Part shown: positions 37,960 through 47,102 of the stretch, in pieces
Position numbering within the stretch: the stretch's first letter is position 1
Layout of the letters: every line of letters starts with the position of its first letter
Assembly (NCBI GenBank): GCA_024123915.1
Contig: CP099650.1
Location: 2,604,001-2,668,000, forward strand
Direction of reading: 5' to 3'
Source: Oxalobacteraceae bacterium OTU3CAMAD1
Lineage (GTDB): Bacteria > Pseudomonadota > Gammaproteobacteria > Burkholderiales > Burkholderiaceae_D
Length of the DNA: 64,000 nucleotides
The notes under the pieces: model-generated
Seen by the model: only the letters and a program-made list of their open reading frames with translations
The model's database searches: none
What the model was told of the DNA's origin: nothing
Translations under genes and position numbers: made by a program

Positions 37960-40554
37960 ATGCTGAATCGGAAAATGGCCGGTGGTATCGGACTTGCGTC
38001 GCTGTCGATGTCGTTGTTGATGGCGGTGGCGCCGGCCCCGATGGCGCGGGCGGCGGAGGCCGCGAAGCCGGGCAAGCCGGCCGTGGCGAAGGAGTCGGCG
38101 CGGGTCGCCGCCGCCGCCGGACTGCGCCTGCGCTGGGAGCTGGAGCGCAATGAGTTCAGTCCCGGTGCGCCGGGCGGCATCACGCGTGCGCGTTTCATCC
38201 TGACGAACCTGGACAAGTATCCGTTGCCTTCCCAGGGCTGGTCGCTTTATTTCAATTGCATGGACGGTGTCGCGACCGGCCCGCTGGCCGGCAATCTGAC
38301 GGTAGAGAAGGTGGCGGGCGGCTTGTTCCGTATTCGTCCCACTCCGGGGTTTGCCGGCGTCGTGCCGGGCGAGACGTTGAATGTGCCGTACATTCATCCC
38401 AACCTGGTGATCAAGCTGGCGAAGGCCCCGGCCGGCCCGTATCTCGTCTACGACAGCGCGCCCGATGTCGGGCAGAACATCGCGGACTACGAACTGCTGC
38501 CCGTCGACCGCCCCGAACAACTCGACAAGGGCGGCAGCGGCGCCAAGGCCATTATCACGCCGCAGGACACCTATCGCCGCAACGCCAACGCCGACCTGCT
38601 GCCAGCGGAGGCGCTGCCACCGTTGTTCCCGACCCCGCTGCTGTTGCAGCAGGGACTCGGCAAGCTCAGTGTGACGTCGCGGCCCAAGCTCGTCGCGCCG
38701 GCCGCGTTGAAGACGGAGGCCACCTTCGCGCGTTCGCTGTTCCCGGCGGCCTTGCCGGCCAACGGCGCTGGCGCGCCGGAACTCCGCCTGAGCGTCGGCG
38801 AGGTCGCCGGTCAAACTTCGCCGGAAGCCTACAGCCTGACCATCAAGGCCGATAGCGGCATCGCCATCGTCGGCAACAGCGCCGCCGGCGTGGCCTACGG
38901 CTTGCAATCGCTGCGCGACCTGATGCCGCTGCCGGGCGCCGGCGGCATCGACCTGCCGGAACTGACCGTCGTCGACGCGCCACGGTTTCCGTATCGTGGT
39001 TTCCAACTGGACGTCAGCCGCAACTTCCACACAAAACAAACCGTGTTCAAGCTGCTGGACCTGATGGCGCGCTACAAGCTCAATACCTTCCACTTCCATC
39101 TGACCGACGACGAAGGCTGGCGGCTGGAGATCGCCGGCCTGCCGGAGCTCACCAGCATCGGCGCGGTGCGTGGCCACAGCGCCAAACCGGGCGTGCGCCT
39201 GCAACCGGCCTACGGCTCCGGCGGCAATCCGGACAACGCAACCGGCACCGGCTACTACACCCGCGCCGACTACATCGAGATCCTGCGCTACGCCGCCGCG
39301 CGCCACATCGACGTCATCCCCGAGATCGAAATGCCGGGCCATGCCCGCGCTGCCGTGCAGGCCATGGAGGCGCGCTACCATCGTCTCAAGGCCGCCGGCA
39401 AACGCGACGCGGCGAAATACCTGCTCAACGATTTCGGCGACCTTTCCGTCTACAGCTCGCCGCAGCACTACAACGACCACGTGATCAACCCCGGCCTCGA
39501 ATCGAGCTTCACGTTCATCGAGCACGTGGTCGGGCAGGTCGCCGCGCTGCACCGCGAGGCTGGCGTCAAGCTGCGCACCATCCACGTCGGCGGCGATGAG
39601 CTTCCGCACGGCGCGTGGGAAAAATCGCCTGCCAGCCTAAAGGTCATGCAACAGAAAAAACTGGAAACCGTCGCCGACCTGTGGGACTACTTCTACGACC
39701 GCGTCGACGTCATCCTGCGCAAACAAGGCCTGTTCGCCTCCGGTTGGGAGGAGATGGCTGCGCGCTCCACCATGCTGCGCGGGCAGCACAAGCTGATCCC
39801 GAATCCCCGCTTCACGCAGCGTGGCTTCAGCGCCTATGTCTGGAACAACACCGAGGGCGCCGAGGACTTCGCCTACCGGCTGGCCAACGCCGGCTACGAC
39901 ATCGTGCTGGCGCCGGTGACCAAGATGTACATGGATATGGCCTATAACGCCAACCCGGAGGAGCCGGGCGTCAATTGGGGCGACTACGTCGAGCTGGATA
40001 CGGTGTACGACTTCATCCCGCTGGACTATCTGAAGAACGCCGCCAAGCCGCTGCCTGGCAAGGATGCGTTGACAGATTACGGCAAGCGCCGCATTCGCGG
40101 GCTGGAAGCCACTTTATTCACGGAGACCGTGCTGACCCCGGACCGCATCGACTATCTGGTCATGCCGCGATTGCTGGCGATGGCCGAGCGCTCGTGGGCG
40201 CCGGACCCCGCCTGGGCCACCGAGAACGATCGGGACAAAGCCGCCGTGCTGCACCGCGCCGCATGGTCGGGCTTTGTCAACACGCTGAGCCAGCGCGTGC
40301 TGCCGCGGCTCGACCTGGAGAAAACCGGCGTTAACTACCGCATCGCGCCTCCCGGCCTGCTGATCGAGGGCGGCCGGATTCTGGTCAACCACGTCTTGCC
40401 GGGCATCGCGATGCGCTACACCACCGACGGCGGAACGCCGGACGCCAACAGCAAACCGGTGACAGGGCCGATAGCGGAGAAGGGCGTCATCCAGGTTGCC
40501 GCCTTCGACCGCAACGGCAGGGCGGGGATGGTGGCGCGGATGGAAAACCGCTAA
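37960..40554 (+). CDS. GH20 beta-N-acetylhexosaminidase, exported
   Basis: An 864-residue chitobiase-type enzyme. After a signal peptide (about 1-31, ARAAEA) comes a cellulose-binding-like chitobiase N-domain (about 50-190, NLDKYPLPSQGWSLYFNC). A GH20b domain and the catalytic barrel follow, with FHFHLTDDEGWRLEI and the catalytic pair Asp546-Glu547 in HVGGDELPHG. A C-terminal CHB_HEX_C domain (GMRYTTDGGTPDANS type) closes it. It would release GlcNAc for NagP to import. It lies 27 nt after the receptor gene. Confidence 0.95.
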   Translation: MLNRKMAGGIGLASLSMSLLMAVAPAPMARAAEAAKPGKPAVAKESARVAAAAGLRLRWELERNEFSPGAPGGITRARFILTNLDKYPLPSQGWSLYFNCMDGVATGPLAGNLTVEKVAGGLFRIRPTPGFAGVVPGETLNVPYIHPNLVIKLAKAPAGPYLVYDSAPDVGQNIADYELLPVDRPEQLDKGGSGAKAIITPQDTYRRNANADLLPAEALPPLFPTPLLLQQGLGKLSVTSRPKLVAPAALKTEATFARSLFPAALPANGAGAPELRLSVGEVAGQTSPEAYSLTIKADSGIAIVGNSAAGVAYGLQSLRDLMPLPGAGGIDLPELTVVDAPRFPYRGFQLDVSRNFHTKQTVFKLLDLMARYKLNTFHFHLTDDEGWRLEIAGLPELTSIGAVRGHSAKPGVRLQPAYGSGGNPDNATGTGYYTRADYIEILRYAAARHIDVIPEIEMPGHARAAVQAMEARYHRLKAAGKRDAAKYLLNDFGDLSVYSSPQHYNDHVINPGLESSFTFIEHVVGQVAALHREAGVKLRTIHVGGDELPHGAWEKSPASLKVMQQKKLETVADLWDYFYDRVDVILRKQGLFASGWEEMAARSTMLRGQHKLIPNPRFTQRGFSAYVWNNTEGAEDFAYRLANAGYDIVLAPVTKMYMDMAYNANPEEPGVNWGDYVELDTVYDFIPLDYLKNAAKPLPGKDALTDYGKRRIRGLEATLFTETVLTPDRIDYLVMPRLLAMAERSWAPDPAWATENDRDKAAVLHRAAWSGFVNTLSQRVLPRLDLEKTGVNYRIAPPGLLIEGGRILVNHVLPGIAMRYTTDGGTPDANSKPVTGPIAEKGVIQVAAFDRNGRAGMVARMENR

Positions 40555-40632
40555 GTGACCGGGTTGACGACCCATCCCCGGAGGCGTTCATCTCCGTTAT
40601 AATCATTTTCACTGTTTTCTCAGGGATGATGA

Positions 40633-42030
40633 GTGATAGCGTCGATGGAAAAAGTACTGCCGCCCCGGTTAGGCCGGTTACGATTTCGTTCGAGTGCGCG
40701 TCGCGCATCCGCCATCCGCGCATTTGCGTTCGTCCTGTTTGCGACCGCAGCCGGCGCCGCCAGCAGCGGTGCGGCAGCTTCGGCGCAGGCCTCGGCCAAC
40801 ACCTTCCCGGCCAACACCTTGCAAGTGCTGCACTGGTGGACCTCCTCGAGCGAGCGCAAGGCGGCGGACTTGCTGGCCGCGCGCATGGCCGACGAAGGAC
40901 TGGCGTGGAAGGACGCCGCCATTCCCGGCGGTGCCGGCATCGGCGCCGGCAAGGTTCTCAAGGGACGTGTGCTGGCCGGCGACGCGCCGCAGGTCACGCA
41001 GATCATCGGGGCCTCTGTCGCCGAATGGGCCGAATTGGGGCTGCTGCTCGACATCGACAGCGTCGCCAGCGCCGGCGACTGGAACGGCTTCTTGTTCCCG
41101 ACCGTCCAAAAGCTGATCCAGCACCGTGGCCATGTGGTGGCGGCGCCGGTCGGCATCCACCGCGTCAACACCTTGTACTACAACCGGGCGCTGTTCGCCC
41201 GGCTCAAACTCACGCCGCCACGCACCTGGGCGGAATTCGAAGCGACCGCCCGCAAGCTCCGGGCGGCCGGGGTGGCGCCGCTGGCGCAGAGCAGCGAGTC
41301 GTGGCAGGTGGCCGCGCTGTTCGAGAACCTGGTGCTGGCCGAGAGCGGGCCGGAATTCTACCGCGAGCTGCTGGTCAAGCGCAGCCCTACCGCCGCCGCC
41401 GACCGCCGCACCGCCGAGGCGCTGGAACGGCTGCGCATCGTCAAGGGCTGGATCGGCCGCGAGATGGAGGAGCGAACCTGGCCCGAGGTGGTGCGCCAGT
41501 TCGCGCGCGGCGAGGCGGGCATGATGATCATGGGCGACTGGGCCAAGCCGGAGTTGGCCGAACGCGGCATGGCGCTGGACGAGGACTACGGCTGCGCCGC
41601 CGCGCCGGGAACGGCCCGGTATCACCTGTACAGCGTCGATACGCTGACGATGTTCGCCGGCGCCAACCGCCACAGGCCGGCGCAGGAGAAGATGGCGCGG
41701 GTGCTGGTGTCGCCGTCGGTGCAGGCCGATTTCAACGCGCTCAAGGGCGCGGTCCCGGTGCGGCGCGACGCCGACCCGGCACGCATGGACAGCTGCGCGC
41801 GCGCCTCGTGGACCATCTTCGCGCAGGGCGCGGCGGTGCAGGCTCCGAGCCTGGTGCACCGCATGGCCTCCGACGAGGCAAGCCGCGACGCCATCATCGC
41901 CGAGGTCCACCGCTATTTTCTCGACGACAGGGCCACGCCGGCGGAGGCGCAGCGCCGTCTCGGCGCGCTGTTCCGACTATTCAACATCAAAAGCCAAGGA
42001 GCACCCGGTGCGCAAGATACTGATCGTTGA
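40633..42030 (+). CDS. Periplasmic sugar-binding protein without ABC permease genes
   Basis: A 465-residue type 1 extracellular solute-binding protein resembling the Pseudomonas glucose-binding protein GtsA: LQVLHWWTSSSERKAADLL, KVLKGRVLAGDAPQV, AAPVGIHRVNTLYYN and MMIMGDWAKPE. The signal segment runs to about residue 52 (ASAQA). The GTG at 40633 has AGGGA 6 nt upstream; an ATG four codons later lacks one. A TATAAT at 40598 may be its -10. The 3' end overlaps the response-regulator gene by 23 nt and no permease or ATPase follows. It is therefore more likely a ligand sensor for the histidine kinase than a transport component. Confidence 0.88.
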   Translation: MIASMEKVLPPRLGRLRFRSSARRASAIRAFAFVLFATAAGAASSGAAASAQASANTFPANTLQVLHWWTSSSERKAADLLAARMADEGLAWKDAAIPGGAGIGAGKVLKGRVLAGDAPQVTQIIGASVAEWAELGLLLDIDSVASAGDWNGFLFPTVQKLIQHRGHVVAAPVGIHRVNTLYYNRALFARLKLTPPRTWAEFEATARKLRAAGVAPLAQSSESWQVAALFENLVLAESGPEFYRELLVKRSPTAAADRRTAEALERLRIVKGWIGREMEERTWPEVVRQFARGEAGMMIMGDWAKPELAERGMALDEDYGCAAAPGTARYHLYSVDTLTMFAGANRHRPAQEKMARVLVSPSVQADFNALKGAVPVRRDADPARMDSCARASWTIFAQGAAVQAPSLVHRMASDEASRDAIIAEVHRYFLDDRATPAEAQRRLGALFRLFNIKSQGAPGAQDTDR

Positions 42031-42715
42031 TGATGACCAAAAAACCCGCGAGCTGCTCAAGACCTACCTGGAGAAGAACCAGTACGAGGTGATTTTGTCG
42101 CACAACGGCGAAAGCTTCCTGGCCGAGCTGCACGCGCACGCCGACGCGCTGTCGCTGGTGATCCTCGACGTCATGCTGCCGGACACCGACGGCTTCGCGC
42201 TGTGCAAGCAGGTGCGCCAGCGCTCCAACGTCGCCATCATCATGCTGACCGCCAGCTCGGACGAAACGGACCGCATCGTCGGCCTGGAGCTGGGCGCCGA
42301 CGATTACATCGCCAAGCCATACAGCCCGCGCGAGCTGCTGGCGCGGATCAAGGCCATCCTGCGGCGCAGCGCGGCCGAGCCGCCGTCGGCGCGCTACTAT
42401 CGCTTTGTCGGCTTCACCCTGGACCTGAAGGAGCGCAAGGTGGTGGACCGGGACGGCAATCCGGTGGTGCTGACCGGGCTCGATTTCCAGCTGCTCAAAT
42501 ACTTCGCCGAGCATCCGGGCGTGATCCTCGACCGCGGCGTGTTGTGCGAGGAGACGCGCGGGCGCGACGCCGGCCCGCTGGACCGCTCGCTGGATGTCCA
42601 GATCAGCCGCCTGCGGCTGCGGCTCAACGACGACGGCAAGCAGCCGGCCCTGATCAAGACGGTGCGCGGGGCCGGCTACGTGTTCTCGGCCGACGTCAGC
42701 GTCTCGCATGCGTAG
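42008..42715 (+). CDS. OmpR-family response regulator
   Basis: A 235-residue cytoplasmic DNA-binding regulator: receiver domain with Asp54 as phosphorylation site (VILDVMLPDTDG) and Lys in YIAKPYSPRELLA, then a winged-helix output domain ending TVRGAGYVFSADV. The GTG start has AAGGAG 6 nt upstream, inside the end of the binding-protein gene. It overlaps the kinase gene by 8 nt. It resembles GltR of Pseudomonas, which controls glucose uptake and outer-membrane porin genes. Confidence 0.94.
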   Translation: MRKILIVDDDQKTRELLKTYLEKNQYEVILSHNGESFLAELHAHADALSLVILDVMLPDTDGFALCKQVRQRSNVAIIMLTASSDETDRIVGLELGADDYIAKPYSPRELLARIKAILRRSAAEPPSARYYRFVGFTLDLKERKVVDRDGNPVVLTGLDFQLLKYFAEHPGVILDRGVLCEETRGRDAGPLDRSLDVQISRLRLRLNDDGKQPALIKTVRGAGYVFSADVSVSHA

Positions 42716-44171
42716 ACGCCTGCCAGCTTTGCTGCAAAGGTTTTTGCCGCAATCGCTGCTGGGGCGACTGACCCTGGTGATGGTGGCGGGGCTGCTGGTG
42801 ACCCAGCTCACCGCCAGCATCATCTGGGCCAGCCAGCTGCGCGCCAAGTCCCAGGTGGAGGCGCAATCGGCGTCGCTGTACGTGGCGCACAGCGCCTCCG
42901 GCGCGATCCGGTTTTTCCGCAGCCTGCCGGCCAACTACCGCCTGCTGCTGATCCAGCAGCTGCGCGAGATGGGCGGCACGCGCTTTTTCGTCAACCTCAA
43001 TCGGGCCTACGTGCCGGTCGTGCAGATCGCCGAGCATCCGCTGGCGCGCAGCGTCATCGACACCGTCGGCGCGACGCTCAAAAGCGATCTGCCGCATTCC
43101 CCCAGCTTCCACCTGGCGTTCGCGTGGCCGGATCAACTGGTGGTGTCGGAAAACGACGTTCATCTGAGCGACCTGCCGGACGCCTGGGTGCAGCACATCC
43201 TGCTGCTGCAGCCGGACCCCGCGCCCATCCTGGTGATACAAACCGAGATCGAACCTGGCAACTGGCTGTACATGGCGGCGCTGATGCCCAATCCATACTT
43301 CTTGAGCAGTAACGATCCGCTGGCGTGGGACCGGCTCGCGCTGCAAGGGCTGTCGCTGGCGGCGGTGCTGCTGCTATGCCTTTTGGTGGTGCGCTGGATC
43401 ACGCGTCCGCTGGCGGCGCTGTCGGAAGCCGCCGCCGCCTTCGGCAACGGCCAGGACGACCGCGCGCCGCCGCTGCCGGAGACGGGCAGCAGGGAATTCA
43501 TCAACACCGCGCGGGCCTTCAGCGCAATGCGCGAGCGCATCCAGCGCTACATCGAGGACCGCGACCGGCTGTTCATCTCCATCTCGCACGACCTGCGCAC
43601 GCCGATCACGCGCCTCAAGCTGCGCTCCGAGTTGCTCGACGACGAAGCCTTGCGCAACGAGTTCGAAGAGGACCTCGATGAACTGGACATGATGGTCAAG
43701 GGCGCGCTGCAATGCGTGAAGGACAGCGACATCCACGAGAACCCGGCCGAGGTCAAACTCGACGCCTTGCTGGGGCGCCTGGTGCGCAGCGCGCGGCTGG
43801 CCGGGCACGAGGTGGGCTATCGCGACAGCGGCCAATCGGTGCGTGCCAAGCCGCTGGCGCTCAAGCGGGCCATCGGCAACCTGCTCGACAATGCGCTGTT
43901 CTACGGCGACCGCGCCGAGATCGGGGTGCGCGCCGAGCCGGGCGCGGTCGCGATCACCGTGCGCGACCACGGCCCGGGCGTGCCGGAGGAAGCGTTCGCC
44001 AGTTTGTTCGAACCCTATGTGCGACTCGAGCACGGCCGCGAGCAGAACGACGGCGGCATGGGCCTGGGGTTGGGCATCGCGCGCAGCATCATCGAAGCGC
44101 ATGGCGGCGAGCTGATACTGGAAAACCATCCAGACGGCGGCTTGAACGCGACCATCCGCTTGCCGGCCTGA
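42708..44171 (+). CDS. Membrane sensor histidine kinase
   Basis: A 487-residue kinase: TM1 at about 18-38, a periplasmic domain (about 40-205), TM2 at about 206-230, HAMP (WITRPLAALSEAAAAFG), dimerisation H-box with His294 (ISHDLRTPITRL), and ATPase boxes NLLDNALFYG, DHGPGVPEE and GMGLGLGIARSI. The layout matches GtrS-type kinases. The periplasmic domain could contact the binding protein encoded just upstream; this is inference from operon structure. Confidence 0.95.
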   Translation: MRRRLPALLQRFLPQSLLGRLTLVMVAGLLVTQLTASIIWASQLRAKSQVEAQSASLYVAHSASGAIRFFRSLPANYRLLLIQQLREMGGTRFFVNLNRAYVPVVQIAEHPLARSVIDTVGATLKSDLPHSPSFHLAFAWPDQLVVSENDVHLSDLPDAWVQHILLLQPDPAPILVIQTEIEPGNWLYMAALMPNPYFLSSNDPLAWDRLALQGLSLAAVLLLCLLVVRWITRPLAALSEAAAAFGNGQDDRAPPLPETGSREFINTARAFSAMRERIQRYIEDRDRLFISISHDLRTPITRLKLRSELLDDEALRNEFEEDLDELDMMVKGALQCVKDSDIHENPAEVKLDALLGRLVRSARLAGHEVGYRDSGQSVRAKPLALKRAIGNLLDNALFYGDRAEIGVRAEPGAVAITVRDHGPGVPEEAFASLFEPYVRLEHGREQNDGGMGLGLGIARSIIEAHGGELILENHPDGGLNATIRLPA

Positions 44172-44369
44172 ACAACTCCAGGTTCCCACCGTCGCCTGTC
44201 CGCGTTTTTCGACGTCCGGTCGCCGTTTTGTGCAGTTCATCGCAATCCGCAGCGACGTTGCGCCGGCGATTGATATAGTGACCGCCTACATCATGGGTGG
44301 TTGGCGGCCGTCGCTATTGTTGCTATATTGGCCACTATCAGCTTGTTAAAAAAATATCAGAGGATTGAG

Positions 44370-45140
44370 ATGATGACGAAGCTTTTCCAGTTTGGCCTGC
44401 TGTTTGCCGCGTTGTGTACGCTGTTTGCCCGCGCCAGCGCCGCCGAGGAGAGCGAAACGCGCGTGGTCACGATCGACGCCCGCGTCGTGCGCGTCAAGCT
44501 CGACGGGGTGATCGACGTCAAAATGCGGCAGGGCGATACGCCGTCGCTGCGCATCATCGGAGACAAGCGCGACATGGATAAGCTGAACGCGGCGCAAACC
44601 GGCGACACCTTGTACCTCGATACCGACAACGGCCGTGGCGTCAAAGTGGGGCGATCCAGCGCGCGCGCCGAGCTGATCCTGCCGAATTTGCGCCAGGTGA
44701 TCTGCGAGGGTGTCGGCACGACCGACATCAGCGGCTTCAGCGGAGACGAGCTGGAGTTGACAATGGACGGCGCCGGCAACATGAAGGCGGTGATCGACTA
44801 CAAGGTGCTCAAGGCCAACCTGGGCGGCGTCGGCAAGATGCACTTGCTGGTCGGCGAAAACGAGAGTGTCGAGCTCGACTTGCGCGGCGCCGGCTACATC
44901 ACCCTCGGCGGGCGAAGTAAGTTGCTCAAGGCCACACTCGGCGGGTTGGGCGGACTCAACGCCCAGCAGTTCCAGGCGGAGTCGGTCAACGTCGACCTCA
45001 GCGGCCTGGGCAATGCCACGGTCCACGCCAAAGCCAACGCGACATTGAACCTGAGCGGCCTCGGGTCGGTCATCGTCTATGGCAAGCCCCTGAACCGCAA
45101 CGTCACCGTTGACGGCCTGGGCAAGGTAAGTTGGAAATAA
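44370..45140 (+). CDS. DUF2807 (head GIN domain) protein, exported
   Basis: A 256-residue protein with a signal peptide (about 1-24, FARASAAEE). The body is a beta-helix-like DUF2807 fold with repeated short segments, such as LELTMDGAGNMKAVI, LDLRGAGYITLGG and VDLSGLGNATVHA. The family is often an exported surface or adhesin-like protein of unknown function. AGAGGA lies 5 nt before the ATG at 44370; an earlier in-frame start would destroy the signal peptide. It is 31 nt upstream of the Sel1 gene. Confidence 0.82.
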   Translation: MMTKLFQFGLLFAALCTLFARASAAEESETRVVTIDARVVRVKLDGVIDVKMRQGDTPSLRIIGDKRDMDKLNAAQTGDTLYLDTDNGRGVKVGRSSARAELILPNLRQVICEGVGTTDISGFSGDELELTMDGAGNMKAVIDYKVLKANLGGVGKMHLLVGENESVELDLRGAGYITLGGRSKLLKATLGGLGGLNAQQFQAESVNVDLSGLGNATVHAKANATLNLSGLGSVIVYGKPLNRNVTVDGLGKVSWK

Positions 45141-45171
45141 AACCAAATAAACATACCCACTTATACGTGAT

Positions 45172-45780
45172 ATGAAAAAATTCATACTAGCGATAGGTCT
45201 CGCATTTGCTCTGCAACAGAGCGCGATGGCTGGATTCGCCGAAGGCGCCACCGCCTACAACAACAAAAACTACGCGGTGGCTTTGAAAGAGATCACCCCC
45301 CTGGCCAAGGCCGGCAACGCTGAGGCTCAGCACCTGTTGGGCTTGATGTATTACATGGGCCGTGGCGTCAAGCAGGACTATAAGCAAGCGCTGAGCTGGC
45401 ACCGCAAGGCGGCGCTGCAGGGCAAGGCCGACGCGCAATATGTGGTCGGCGCCATGTACTACACCGGCAACGCCGTGATTCAGGACCACAAGCAGGCGGT
45501 CGGCTGGTTCCGCAAGGCCGCCGAGCAGGGGCATCCGGATGCGCAGCAGGTCATGGGGCTGATGTACCGCTACCAGATGGCCGGCATGCCGCAGGACAAC
45601 GTCATCGCCTACATGTTATGGAATCTGGCCGCGGCCAAGGGCTCGGTCAACGCCGCCGAGCAGCGCTCGGCCGTGGTCAAGCACATGACGCAGGAACAGC
45701 TCGAGGAAGGGCAAGCGTTGTCGGCCGCCTGGAAGCCGAACACGCCGCTGCCAACCAAATCGCGCACCGGGGGAGGGTAG
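45172..45780 (+). CDS. Sel1-repeat (TPR-like) protein, exported
   Basis: A 202-residue protein with a signal peptide (about 1-20, QQSAMAG) and about four Sel1-like repeats. Clear units are AEAQHLLGLMYYMGRGVKQD, ADAQYVVGAMYYTGNAVIQD and PDAQQVMGLMYRYQMAG. Such repeats form a protein-binding solenoid. Partner and role are unknown. Hairpins follow its stop codon. Confidence 0.87.
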   Translation: MKKFILAIGLAFALQQSAMAGFAEGATAYNNKNYAVALKEITPLAKAGNAEAQHLLGLMYYMGRGVKQDYKQALSWHRKAALQGKADAQYVVGAMYYTGNAVIQDHKQAVGWFRKAAEQGHPDAQQVMGLMYRYQMAGMPQDNVIAYMLWNLAAAKGSVNAAEQRSAVVKHMTQEQLEEGQALSAAWKPNTPLPTKSRTGGG

Positions 45781-45784
45781 GCCA

Positions 45785-45803
45785 CGGCGGTCTGAAACCG
45801 CCG
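45785..45803. terminator. Possible weak terminator hairpin
   Basis: CGGCGGT-CTGAA-ACCGCCG forms a 7-bp stem just after the Sel1 gene. No T-run follows, so termination is uncertain. Confidence 0.35.
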
Positions 45804-45807
45804 GAAA

Positions 45808-45906
45808 CACGTAGGGCGGATTAGCGTAGCGTAATCCGCCAATGCTTGCGTCTCGACGGCGCATGCATTGGCGGATTACGGCGTTCCGCCGAATCCGCCC
45901 TACGTG
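45808..45906. repeat. Large REP-pair palindrome (BIME-like)
   Basis: A 99-nt imperfect palindrome. The outer arms CACGTAGGGCGGATT and AATCCGCCCTACGTG match perfectly, and the inner parts TAATCCGCCAATGC and GCATTGGCGGATTA also pair. Each half is itself a GGCGGATTA...TAATCCGCC hairpin, so it is two REP-like units in inverted order. It fills the gap between the Sel1 and oxidoreductase genes. No coding potential is seen. Confidence 0.85.
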
Positions 45907-46013
45907 GTTTAGATTTGGCTTAGTGTGGCGGGCATTGGCGTGACCGCTAGTTTCCCACGCTCTGCGCCGCCGGGGCGTCTCGCGTACAATCGCCGTTTTG
46001 TCCGGAGATGCCC

Positions 46014-46994
46014 ATGCGCGCGATTGAAATTACCCAGCCCGGCCCGGCCGATGTGCTGAAACTGTGCGAACGCCCGATGCCTGTCGTGAAGGCGGGCGAG
46101 GTGCTGATCAAGGTCCATGCCGCCGGCGTCAACCGTCCGGACGTGTTCCAGCGTATGGGTAATTACGCGCCGCCACCGGGCGCTTCCGATCTGCCGGGCC
46201 TGGAAGTGGCCGGCGAGATCGTCGACGGCGACCTCGATTACACCACCCTCGATATCGGCGACCAGGTTTGCGCGCTGGTGCAGGGCGGCGGCTACGCCGA
46301 ATACGTCGTGGCGCCCGTGGCGCAGTGCCTGCCCATCCCGAAGGGCTGGAGCATGCTGGAAGCGGCTTCGATTCCGGAGAACTATTTCACCGTGTGGAGC
46401 AACGTGTTCGACCGCGCCCACTTGAGCGCCGGCGAGACCTTGCTGGTGCAGGGCGGCACCTCCGGCATTGGCGTGGCGGCGATCCAGCTGGCGTCGGCCA
46501 TGGGGCACCGCGTGTTCGCCACCGCCGGCAGCGATGATAAGACCGCCGCCTGCGTCAAGCTGGGCGCCGAACGCGGCATCAATTACAAGACCGGGGATTT
46601 CGTCGAGGTCGTAAAATCGCTGACCAACGACCGTGGCGTCGATGTGATCCTGGACATGGTCGGCGGCGATTACGTGCCGCGCGAGATCTCCTGCCTGGCC
46701 GACGACGGCCGCATCGCGCTGATCGCCACCCTGGGCGGCGGCAAGGCCACGGTCGACCTGGGCCAGGTGCTGCGCCGGCGCCTGACGATCACCGGCTCGA
46801 CCCTGCGTCCGCGCTCGGTCGAGTTCAAGGGCGCGATCGCCAAGAACCTGCTGAAAAAGGTGTGGCCGATCATGGCGGCGGGAAAAATCAAGCCGGTGAT
46901 CCATACGGTGTTTCCGCTGGAGCAGGCTGCCGCCGCGCATGCGCTAATGGAGAGCAGCAGCCATGTCGGCAAGATAATGTTGCAGGTAATTTAA
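46014..46994 (+). CDS. NAD(P)H quinone oxidoreductase, PIG3/zeta-crystallin family
   Basis: A cytoplasmic medium-chain reductase of 326 residues without zinc ligands. The N-terminal GroES-like domain has VNRPDVFQRMGNYAPPPGAS, and the Rossmann fold has LLVQGGTSGIGVAAIQLA. C-terminal EQAAAAHALMESSSHVGKI is typical. The ATG at 46014 has GGAG 6 nt upstream; the ATG two codons earlier overlaps that site. It precedes tpiA with its own promoter between them. Confidence 0.9.
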   Translation: MRAIEITQPGPADVLKLCERPMPVVKAGEVLIKVHAAGVNRPDVFQRMGNYAPPPGASDLPGLEVAGEIVDGDLDYTTLDIGDQVCALVQGGGYAEYVVAPVAQCLPIPKGWSMLEAASIPENYFTVWSNVFDRAHLSAGETLLVQGGTSGIGVAAIQLASAMGHRVFATAGSDDKTAACVKLGAERGINYKTGDFVEVVKSLTNDRGVDVILDMVGGDYVPREISCLADDGRIALIATLGGGKATVDLGQVLRRRLTITGSTLRPRSVEFKGAIAKNLLKKVWPIMAAGKIKPVIHTVFPLEQAAAAHALMESSSHVGKIMLQVI

Positions 46995-47047
46995 GGGTTT
47001 GACGTGGTATTTCCGCCATTTTCGCCGGCGCCGCGCCGCCGGCTGGT

Positions 47048-47076
47048 TTGACCCGCCCCCGCCCTCGCGTTAAAAT
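47048..47076 (+). promoter_or_regulatory. Probable tpiA promoter
   Basis: TTGACC (47048-47053), 17 nt, TAAAAT (47071-47076), about 27 nt before the tpiA ATG. It is a useful reference for the -35 sequence used elsewhere in the window. Confidence 0.75.
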
Positions 47077-47102
47077 AGCGGGTTATTGAATTTTAGGCTA
47101 CT

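Noticed and set aside
40626..42023. A 465-codon plus-strand frame overlapping the sugar-binding protein
   Set aside because: Its Arg/Gly/Ala-rich translation has no fold pattern. The frame at 40633 matches a known binding-protein family over its full length.
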